Under the pieces are notes generated by a model. The model saw only the letters and a list, made by a program, of their open reading frames with translations, was not told where the DNA came from and made no database searches. Below, in pieces: positions 1 to 4,924 of a stretch of 14,564 bases of DNA. Within the stretch, counting starts at the first letter, position 1, and each line of letters opens with the position of its first letter. Position numbers and translations under genes: made by a program. The DNA comes from Actinomycetes bacterium (GTDB lineage Bacteria; Actinomycetota; Actinomycetes; Mycobacteriales; Micromonosporaceae), in assembly GCA_023437285.1 (NCBI GenBank), contig JAEZGP010000765.1, forward strand, positions 1 through 14,564, given 5' to 3'.

Positions 1-155
1 GCCCACAGGGCCAGGCAGCCGGCCAGGAACGCGGCCTGCGCCGCCACCGGCCACCGGTCGCCGCGCGCGCGTAGCCGGCTGGCGGCCAGTTGATACGCCA
101 GCCCGGCGAGCAACCCGAGGCCCGCGACCACCTCGCCCGCGACGCCGTGGTGCAC
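1..155 (-). CDS. Probable CtaG-type cytochrome c oxidase assembly protein, N-terminal fragment cut by the window edge
   Basis: Only the first 51 codons are visible. Reading starts at a GTG two codons after the DUF2243 stop, in the same frame, so translation is probably coupled to the gene before it. The peptide begins M-H-H-G-V-A-G-E, continues with a hydrophobic helix (about residues 9-24, rich in V, A, G and L), then a basic loop (S-R-L-R-A-R-G-D-R-W-P) and a second hydrophobic stretch. A short helix, an R-L-R-x-R-G-x-x-W-P loop and another helix match the start of caa3_CtaG-family membrane proteins, which help insert copper into cytochrome c oxidase. Such genes often sit beside DUF2243 genes, and that neighbourhood carries much of the call. 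An out-of-frame ATG at 162-160 overlaps the DUF2243 stop, but its product is arginine/glycine-rich and not membrane-like, so I did not use it. With so little sequence the family remains a probable match. Confidence 0.5.
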   Translation of the reverse strand, partial: MHHGVAGEVVAGLGLLAGLAYQLAASRLRARGDRWPVAAQAAFLAGCLALW

Positions 156-158
156 GGC

Positions 159-605
159 TCATCCGGCCCGGCGCAGCGGCCAGAGCAGGCCCAGGCCGGC
201 CACGAGCAGGACGACCGCGATCACGTTCCACGTCCAGTCGTACGGCCGCAGGTCCACGTCGTAGCGGATCTGGTGCAGCCGCAGGAGCTTGTGCTGGACC
301 GTCCCGTCGTAGAGCTGGAAGGCGCCGGCGCCGGCCAGCCCACCGCCGGCCAGCGCGCGGGCCGCGAGGCCCCGCCGGCGCACCAGGTCGGCCACCATGA
401 CCAGCCCGATCACCATGGCGAAGAAGCTGAACGCGTGGAACAGCCCGTCCGACACCAGGCCGGCGGCGGGCGTGCTCTTGTCGTAGAAGTGGTGCCAGTG
501 CAGCAGTTGGTGGAAGACCACCTCGTCGATGAACGCCGCCGTACCGACGCCGATCAGCGCTCCCGCCGCCACCGATCGACCCTTGGTCGGCACATCGCGC
601 GTCAT
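159..605 (-). CDS. DUF2243 family integral membrane protein
   Basis: A 148-residue protein with about four membrane helices (roughly 11-30, 52-74, 84-97 and 126-142). It carries the DUF2243 signatures: F-I-D-E-V-V-F-H at 25-32, L-L-H-W-H-H-F at 34-40, S-D-G-L-F-H-A at 52-58, L-Y-D-G-T-V-Q-H at 98-105 and L-H-Q-I-R-Y at 110-115. The conserved histidines (32, 36, 38, 39, 57, 105, 111) and acidic residues in or near the helices suggest metal or heme-copper chemistry, but no function is established for the family. The start is ATG at 605 because GGAGG lies five bases upstream. A longer start (ATG at 659, overlapping the transporter's stop codon) would add 18 Pro/Arg-rich residues encoded by a palindrome, which is less likely. 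It follows the MFS gene after 50 bases and is followed within a few bases by the CtaG-like gene. Confidence 0.85.
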   Translation of the reverse strand: MTRDVPTKGRSVAAGALIGVGTAAFIDEVVFHQLLHWHHFYDKSTPAAGLVSDGLFHAFSFFAMVIGLVMVADLVRRRGLAARALAGGGLAGAGAFQLYDGTVQHKLLRLHQIRYDVDLRPYDWTWNVIAVVLLVAGLGLLWPLRRAG

Positions 606-626
606 CGTTCCTCCGTACTCGTCGGG

Positions 627-650
627 ACGGCGCCGGGGGCCCGGCGCCGT
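627..650 (-). terminator. Perfect 11-bp inverted repeat between the MFS and DUF2243 genes; terminator or attenuator-like
   Basis: The arm 627-637 (ACGGCGCCGGG) is exactly complementary to 640-650, with two bases between; a real hairpin would have a small loop and about ten paired bases. On the minus strand it begins six bases after the transporter's stop codon and ends about a dozen bases before the GGAGG of DUF2243. No T-tract follows. It could terminate or attenuate transcription between the two genes, or stabilise the upstream mRNA's 3' end. Confidence 0.55.
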
Positions 651-655
651 GCTGG

Positions 656-2116
656 TCATGGCTGGGCTTTCGGGTGCGGGCCGGCGGCGCTCAGCGGCCG
701 GGCCAGGTCCTCCAGGCTGCGCCGCTCGGCGTTGATGGCCAGGAACCAGGCCACCAGGCCGGCGGCGGCCATGAGCCCCGCGCCGACGCAGAAGGCGACC
801 ACCGTGTGGCCCACCTCGCCGCTGCCGACGAGGTTGGCGAACAGCAGCGGGCCGGTGATGCCGCCGACGGCGGTGCCGATCGCGTAGAAGAACGCGATCG
901 CCATGGCCCGGGTCTCCAGCGGGAAGATCTCGCTCACGGTCAGGTACGCCGAGCTGGCCCCGGCCGAGGCGAAGAAGAGCACGACGCACCAGCAGACCGT
1001 CATCGTCACCGCGTTGAGGACCCCGAGGCCGAACAGCCAGGCGGTGACGAACAGCAGGACGCCGGACAGCACGTACGTGCCGGAGATCATGACGCGCCGG
1101 CCCAGGGTGTCGAAGAGGTGCCCGAGCAGCAGCGGGCCCATCAGGTTGCCCAGCGCGATGGCCGCGAAGTAGTAGCCGGTGTGCCCCGACGGCACGTCGA
1201 AGAACGTCTGCAGGATCTGGGCGTAGCCGAACGTGACGGCGTTGTAGAGGAACGCCTGCCCCATGAACAGCGCCAGGCCCAGGACCGCGCGCCGCGGGTA
1301 CCGCAGGAACAGCGTGCGCGCGATCTCGATGAAGCCCGTCGAGCGGCGCTGGCGGATCCGGACGCTGCCCTCGGCCGGCGGCAGCGACGTGCGGTTCTCG
1401 GCCTCCACCTCCCGCTCGATGCCCTCGACCAGCCGCTCGGCGTCGGCGTTGCGACCGTGGATGAACAACCAGCGGGGGCTTTCCGGCACGTGCCGGCGGA
1501 CCAGCATGATCGCGAAGCCGAGCACGACGCCGAGGCCGAAGGCCACCCGCCAGCCCAGGTCGACCGGCAGTTGGGTGAGCAGCGGCACGGTGATCAGCGC
1601 CCCGGCGAACGCACCGAACCAGTACGTGCCGTTGATGACGATGTCGATCCGGCCGCGGAACCGGGCGGGGATCAGCTCGTCGATCGCCGAGTTGATGGCG
1701 GCGTACTCCCCGCCGATGCCGAACCCGGTGAGGAATCGGAAGAGGAAGAACCACCAGGCGGCGAACGACAGCGCGGTCATCGCCGTGGCGATGAGGTAGA
1801 CGGCCAGGGTGATGATGAACAGCTTCTTGCGGCCGAAGCGGTCGGTCAGCCAGCCGAAGAACAGCGCGCCGGAGCAGGCGCCGGCCACGTACAGGGCGCC
1901 ACCGAAGCCGGTCACCTGCGACTGGGTGATGTCGAGGCCGCTGCCGGGCTCGGCGAGCCGGCCGGAGAGGTTGCCGACGATGGTGACCTCGAGCCCGTCG
2001 AGGATCCACACGGTCCCCAGGCCGATGACAATCATCCAGTGCCACCGCGACCACGGAAGTCGGTCCAGGCGTGCCGGCACGTCCGTGGAGATCGTATTCA
2101 GTTCGCGAGCCGCCAT
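656..2116 (-). CDS. MFS transporter, sugar/organic-acid porter type
   Basis: A 486-residue transporter with about 12 membrane helices in two halves. The MFS motif A is at 88-98 (GWLTDRFGRKK), with a weaker copy in the second half (G-H-L-F-D-T-L-G-R-R). R-F-L-T-G-F-G-I-G-G-E-Y at 127-138 and P-E-S-P-R-W-L at 211-217, before the central cytoplasmic loop, are typical of sugar porter and aromatic/organic-acid symporter families. Helix 1 carries D40 and E43, possible proton-coupling residues. The substrate cannot be read from sequence; a proton-coupled metabolite importer is the family expectation. ATG at 2116 is chosen because GGGAGG lies six bases upstream. That ribosome binding site sits within a small perfect inverted repeat (2118-2133). 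The gene follows the NTF2-like gene after 49 bases on the same strand and may be read from it. Confidence 0.85.
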   Translation of the reverse strand: MAARELNTISTDVPARLDRLPWSRWHWMIVIGLGTVWILDGLEVTIVGNLSGRLAEPGSGLDITQSQVTGFGGALYVAGACSGALFFGWLTDRFGRKKLFIITLAVYLIATAMTALSFAAWWFFLFRFLTGFGIGGEYAAINSAIDELIPARFRGRIDIVINGTYWFGAFAGALITVPLLTQLPVDLGWRVAFGLGVVLGFAIMLVRRHVPESPRWLFIHGRNADAERLVEGIEREVEAENRTSLPPAEGSVRIRQRRSTGFIEIARTLFLRYPRRAVLGLALFMGQAFLYNAVTFGYAQILQTFFDVPSGHTGYYFAAIALGNLMGPLLLGHLFDTLGRRVMISGTYVLSGVLLFVTAWLFGLGVLNAVTMTVCWCVVLFFASAGASSAYLTVSEIFPLETRAMAIAFFYAIGTAVGGITGPLLFANLVGSGEVGHTVVAFCVGAGLMAAAGLVAWFLAINAERRSLEDLARPLSAAGPHPKAQP

Positions 2117-2117
2117 C

Positions 2118-2133
2118 GTCGCCTCCCGGCGAC
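2118..2133 (-). promoter_or_regulatory. Six-bp hairpin enclosing the MFS gene's ribosome binding site
   Basis: On the minus strand GTCGCC and GGCGAC flank the four-base loop GGGA, a GNRA-type tetraloop. The Shine-Dalgarno GGGAGG is formed by the last three loop bases plus the start of the 3' arm, and ATG begins one base after the hairpin. If folded in the mRNA it would partly hide the ribosome binding site. Function is inferred from position only. Confidence 0.4.
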
Positions 2134-2165
2134 ACCAGTTCCCCGGACGGCCGGCGTGAAACGGT

Positions 2166-2549
2166 TCAGTCCCGGGCGGCGCTCACGTGCCCGGCGACCA
2201 GCCGCCAACCGAGCTTCGCGTCGTACGTCCAGGTGCGCGTGTAGCGGACCCGCTGCTCGAACGGCTCACCCCCGAGGGTCCCGGCGACCGTGCCGAGAAA
2301 CCACGTGACGCCGGTGTCGCCGACGACGAGCGCGGTGATCTGCTCCTCGTCCACCCGGGACATCACCTGGTGGCCCGAGCCGTGCGCGTATATCTCGTCG
2401 GACTTGCGGTACAGCGCCCCGTCCGGGCCGGTGAAGATCAACCGGTCGTCGATGAGTTCGTTGAGCGTCTTCACGTCGGACGACAGCTGCGCGGCCTGCA
2501 ATCGCCGCTCCGCCACCCGCAGCGCCACAACCCGCGCCTCCTCGACCAC
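2166..2549 (-). CDS. Nuclear transport factor 2 / SnoaL-like (DUF4440-type) protein
   Basis: A 127-residue soluble protein with the NTF2-like layout. An N-terminal amphipathic helix pair (A-E-R-R-L-Q-A-A-Q-L-S-S-D-V-K-T-L-N-E-L) leads into D-D-R-L-I-F-T-G-P-D-G (34-44), then a curved sheet ending in R-Y-T-R-T-W-T-Y-D (102-110) and W-R-L-V-A-G-H-V-S (115-123). That ending, 'tRTW...W+lvagH.S', is typical of DUF4440/SnoaL-like proteins, which bind small hydrophobic molecules or act as small enzymes such as isomerases. No specific reaction can be assigned. GTG at 2549 is chosen because GGGGAGG lies four bases upstream. It lies 53 bases downstream of the NAD(P)H-hydrate dehydratase gene on the same strand, and the gap is largely a nested inverted repeat. 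It precedes the MFS gene by 49 bases. Confidence 0.75.
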   Translation of the reverse strand: MVEEARVVALRVAERRLQAAQLSSDVKTLNELIDDRLIFTGPDGALYRKSDEIYAHGSGHQVMSRVDEEQITALVVGDTGVTWFLGTVAGTLGGEPFEQRVRYTRTWTYDAKLGWRLVAGHVSAARD

Positions 2550-2559
2550 GACGCCTCCC

Positions 2560-2595
2560 CGCGTACATTGACCGTTAGTCATGTGAGAGTACGCG
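2560..2595 (-). promoter_or_regulatory. Nested inverted repeat upstream of the NTF2-like gene
   Basis: Outer arms CGCGTAC (2560-2566) and GTACGCG (2589-2595) are exact complements 22 bases apart. Inside, TGAC (2569-2572) and GTCA (2578-2581) pair around CGTTA, extending through ACAT/TGT with one bulge. It fills most of the 53-base gap after the dehydratase gene and touches the GGGGAGG of the next gene. It could be a repressor operator, an attenuator or a leader hairpin. Confidence 0.4.
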
Positions 2596-2602
2596 AAGGC
2601 GC

Positions 2603-3472
2603 TCAGATCATGGCGATAGCCGCGGCCGCTTCGTCGACCAGTTCGCGGGCGAGGTAGCCGGTCCCGCCGAAGCGGGGGGCGAGCCGCCGGCCCGCGACCG
2701 CGTGCACGTAGGTTCCCCAGCAGGCCGCCTGGGCGGGGTCGGCGCCGCGGCCCAACAGCCCGGCGACGATGCCGGTGCGGACGTCGCCGCTGCCCGAGGT
2801 GCCCAGGCCGGTGTCGCCGTTCTCGTCGCGCCACCGCCGGCCGTCCGGGGCCGCCACGTGGCCGAAGAGCGTGACGACCGCCCGGTACCGGTCGGCCAGG
2901 TGCGCCGCCTCCTCGGCGAGGTCCTCGGTGACCTCCCGGCCGAGCAGGTGGCCCGCCTCCGTGCGGTTCGGCGTCAGGACGACGTGTCCGTCGTGGTCGG
3001 CCAGCAGCTCGGGCTCCTTGCTCAGGGCGCCGAGGGCGTACGCGTCGAGCACGAGCGGCGTACCTGGCGCGAGCGCGCCGAGCAGCCGGTGCAGCAGCGC
3101 GGCCGTCTCGTCGATGTTGTCCAGGCCGGGGCCGATGGCGACGACGTCGGCCTTGCCGGCCAGTTCGAGCAGGGTGTCGGGGACGTCGCCGGCGACCGAG
3201 CCACCGTCGGTCTCCGGCAGCCCCACGACCTTCGCCTCGGGTACGGCGATGCTGAGCGCGGGGGCGGTGGTCTCGGCCACGGCGAGTTGGAGCCGGCCCG
3301 CGCCGGCCCGCAGCGCGGCCACGCCGGCGAGCAGGACGGCCCCCGGGGTGTAGCGGGAGCCGCCGGCGACGAGCACCGTGCCGCGCGCGTGCTTGTCGCC
3401 GCCCGGCTCGGGCAGTGCCCACCCGGCCAGCAGGCGCGGGGTGAGGACCTCCTCGTCAGACGGGTTCGGCAT
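2603..3472 (-). CDS. nnrD: ADP/ATP-dependent (S)-NAD(P)H-hydrate dehydratase, stand-alone (NnrD/CARKD type)
   Basis: A 289-residue ribokinase-fold enzyme that dehydrates damaged (S)-NADHX/NADPHX back to NAD(P)H at the expense of ADP or ATP. Visible motifs: H-A-R-G-T-V-L-V-A-G-G-S near 28-39, T-P-G-A-V-L-L-A-G-V-A-A-L-R-A-G-A-G at 42-59, A-I-G-P-G-L at 112-117, L-D-A-Y-A-L at 142-147, L-T-P-N-R-T-E-A at 166-173, and the catalytic G-S-G-D at 227-230 (D230 the expected base). Its length fits the dehydratase domain alone; there is no N-terminal epimerase domain (YjeF_N) of about 200 residues, so the partner epimerase must be elsewhere if present. ATG at 3472 has AGGAGG six bases upstream. That start lies inside the last codons of the histidine phosphatase gene (17-base overlap), indicating translational coupling. 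Confidence 0.9.
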   Translation of the reverse strand: MPNPSDEEVLTPRLLAGWALPEPGGDKHARGTVLVAGGSRYTPGAVLLAGVAALRAGAGRLQLAVAETTAPALSIAVPEAKVVGLPETDGGSVAGDVPDTLLELAGKADVVAIGPGLDNIDETAALLHRLLGALAPGTPLVLDAYALGALSKEPELLADHDGHVVLTPNRTEAGHLLGREVTEDLAEEAAHLADRYRAVVTLFGHVAAPDGRRWRDENGDTGLGTSGSGDVRTGIVAGLLGRGADPAQAACWGTYVHAVAGRRLAPRFGGTGYLARELVDEAAAAIAMI

Positions 3473-4184
3473 GGACGTCCTCCTGCCTGGTGGGTGGGGC
3501 TCCCTCGCGACGCAGGTGGTCGACCGAGTTGAACCGTTCGGGCGTGAGCCGGTCGCCGTCGCGGCGCCAACTGGTGATCGAGGCGTTGGCGATCGTGGTG
3601 GCGCGCGTGATCCGCATCAGCTCGGCCTCGGTCAGGCCTTCGACGAGATAACGAGTGAGCAGCACGAGCGCCTCGTGCGCGACGAGCAGCACCCGCCCGC
3701 CGGGGTGGTCGGCGCGCAGGTCGCGCAGCAGGCTGCGCAGCCGCAGCACCACGTCGGCCCAGGACTCGCCGCCGGGTGGCCGGTAGTAGAACTTGCCGAG
3801 CCGGTGCCGACGCTGGGCCTCGGCGGGCAGCCGGGCCCGCACGCCGTGGTTGGTGAGCAGGTCCAGGATGCCGAGTTCGCGGTCGCGGAGCCGCTCGTCG
3901 ACGGCGAGTGGGAGGTCCAGGCCGGCGGCGGCGAGTTCGGCGGTCTGCACGGCCCGCGCGTAGGGAGAGACGACGAGGGCGTCGGGTCGCTCGCCGGCGG
4001 GGAGCTTGGCCAGCCACTGGCCGAGGGCGGCGGCCTGCTCGCGGCCGGTGGCCGACAGGGGCACGTCCGCGTCGCGCAGTTCGATGTCGATGACCTCGAG
4101 GCCGGCCGTCTCGGCGGCCAGGGCGGCGACGTTGGCCGTGCTCTCGCCGTGCCGCACGATGCCCAGCCAGTCCAGCTCCGCCAT
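3456..4184 (-). CDS. Histidine phosphatase family protein (phosphoglycerate mutase-like)
   Basis: A 242-residue branch-1 histidine phosphatase. R-H-G-E-S at 11-15 supplies the phosphorylated His12. S-P-Y-A-R-A-V-Q-T-A at 73-82 supplies the phosphate-binding Arg77, R-D-R-E-L-G at 100-105 the acid/base Glu103, and V-A-H-E-A at 168-172 the second histidine, His170. The catalytic set is therefore complete. The mid-region F-Y-Y-R-P-P-G-G-E-S-W-x-D-V resembles bacterial broad-specificity phosphatases rather than glycolytic mutases, so the substrate is open. ATG at 4184 has GGAGG five bases upstream. The gene overlaps the downstream NAD(P)H-hydrate dehydratase by 17 bases, so the two are probably made together. 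It diverges from the hemerythrin-catalase operon across a 179-base control region. Confidence 0.87.
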   Translation of the reverse strand: MAELDWLGIVRHGESTANVAALAAETAGLEVIDIELRDADVPLSATGREQAAALGQWLAKLPAGERPDALVVSPYARAVQTAELAAAGLDLPLAVDERLRDRELGILDLLTNHGVRARLPAEAQRRHRLGKFYYRPPGGESWADVVLRLRSLLRDLRADHPGGRVLLVAHEALVLLTRYLVEGLTEAELMRITRATTIANASITSWRRDGDRLTPERFNSVDHLRREGAPPTRQEDVHAEPV

Positions 4185-4254
4185 GCGGCCTCCGTACCCG
4201 CGCGGAACCGGAAGCTAACAGCAGCAGTGATTGGAATGATTCTGGATTAGGGGC

Positions 4255-4279
4255 GTTTGGAGCGTCCGGCGCGGGGTAG
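4255..4279 (+). promoter_or_regulatory. Candidate general-stress (SigB/SigF-type) promoter for the hemerythrin-katE operon
   Basis: GTTT at 4255-4258, a 15-base spacer, then GGGTAG at 4274-4279. This fits the Streptomyces SigB consensus (GNNT-N14-16-GGGTAC/T) and the mycobacterial SigF consensus (GTTT-N15-17-GGGTAT), apart from the last base. Transcription would start near 4286, giving a leader of about 78 bases. Catalase and hemerythrin genes behind such a site fit a general-stress regulon. Confidence 0.6.
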
Positions 4280-4319
4280 TGGTTGCATTATCTAACGTGT
4301 GTCCGTCTTGTGACGATTA

Positions 4320-4337
4320 GCCAGCCCTGCGGCTGGC
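4320..4337 (+). promoter_or_regulatory. Seven-bp leader hairpin upstream of the hemerythrin gene
   Basis: GCCAGCC (4320-4326) and GGCTGGC (4331-4337) are perfect complements around the loop CTGC. It lies 26 bases before the ATG, downstream of the putative promoter, so it would be in the 5' untranslated RNA. It does not cover the AGGAGGGG ribosome binding site. It may stabilise the messenger or bind a factor; function is unknown. Confidence 0.45.
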
Positions 4338-4363
4338 CATTGTCCGTGTGCCAGGAGGGGTCA

Positions 4364-4924
4364 ATGACGACTGCCGCGGAAGACATTGTCGACAACCTGC
4401 TCGCCCAACATCAACAGATCAAGACCCTGTTCGCTCAGGTGGCGGCCGCCGAAGGCCCGCACAAGGAAGAACTGTTCAACGAACTGGTCGCGCTGCTCGC
4501 GGTGCACGAAAGCGTCGAGGAGTCGCTCGTGCACCCGCTCGCCGAGGACAAGCTGCCCGACGGCGAGGACGTGGTGCCGCCGCGTCTGGCCGAGGAGCAG
4601 GAGGCCAAGGAGGAACTCGCCGCTCTCTACGACCTCGGCGTCGAGCACCCCGACTTCGACCTCCGCCTGGCGGCGCTGCGCGACGCGGTCACCGCCCACG
4701 CGGAGGCCGAGGAGGAGCTGGAGTTCTCCCGGCTGCGCGAGGTCATCGACGCCGACCGCCTGACGAAGATGACGTCCTCGATGCGGGCCGTGGCCGCCAT
4801 GTCGCCCACCCGCCCGCATCCCAACGTTTCGCCCACGGCGCCGGCGAACCTGCTCCTCGGCCCGCCGCTGGCGGTCTTCGACCGGGTCCGCGACGCGCTG
4901 CGCAACGCGACCAAGGAGGCGTGA
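4364..4924 (+). CDS. Hemerythrin HHE-domain protein
   Basis: A 186-residue protein with a four-helix hemerythrin-like HHE domain over about residues 8-128, a fold that normally holds a non-heme di-iron site. Expected ligand positions include H16 (Q-H-Q-Q-I), H48 with E52 (V-H-E-S-V-E-E), H57 and H112 with E116/E117 (A-H-A-E-A-E-E-E). Helix three reads L-A-E-E-Q-E-A-K-E-E-L, where many HHE proteins have E-E-H, so that ligand appears to be Gln79. The tail (about 145-186), with P-T-R-P-H-P and A-N-L-L-L-G-P, fits a common actinobacterial subfamily. ATG at 4364 is chosen over an in-frame upstream ATG (4283) because AGGAGGGG lies three bases before it and the longer N-terminus is unlike the family. 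The gene ends in TGATG, sharing a base with katE. Roles in oxygen, nitric oxide or iron/redox handling are inferred. Confidence 0.88.
   Translation: MTTAAEDIVDNLLAQHQQIKTLFAQVAAAEGPHKEELFNELVALLAVHESVEESLVHPLAEDKLPDGEDVVPPRLAEEQEAKEELAALYDLGVEHPDFDLRLAALRDAVTAHAEAEEELEFSRLREVIDADRLTKMTSSMRAVAAMSPTRPHPNVSPTAPANLLLGPPLAVFDRVRDALRNATKEA

Noticed and set aside
159..2135. A single 658-residue minus-strand frame spanning the transporter and DUF2243
   Set aside because: Its first two thirds are an out-of-frame, Arg/Pro-rich reading of the MFS gene. Only the last 148 residues are a real protein, with its own start and ribosome binding site.
4193..4198. GGGTAC on the minus strand before the histidine phosphatase as a stress -10
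   Set aside because: It abuts the ribosome binding site, leaving almost no leader, and the -35 candidate is only GTTA at 16 bases.
4226..4250. AT-richer patch with GAAT-G-ATTC as a Fur-family (CatR/FurA) operator for the catalase operon
   Set aside because: The symmetry is only four bases per arm and no Fur-like gene is in the window; too weak to list as a feature.
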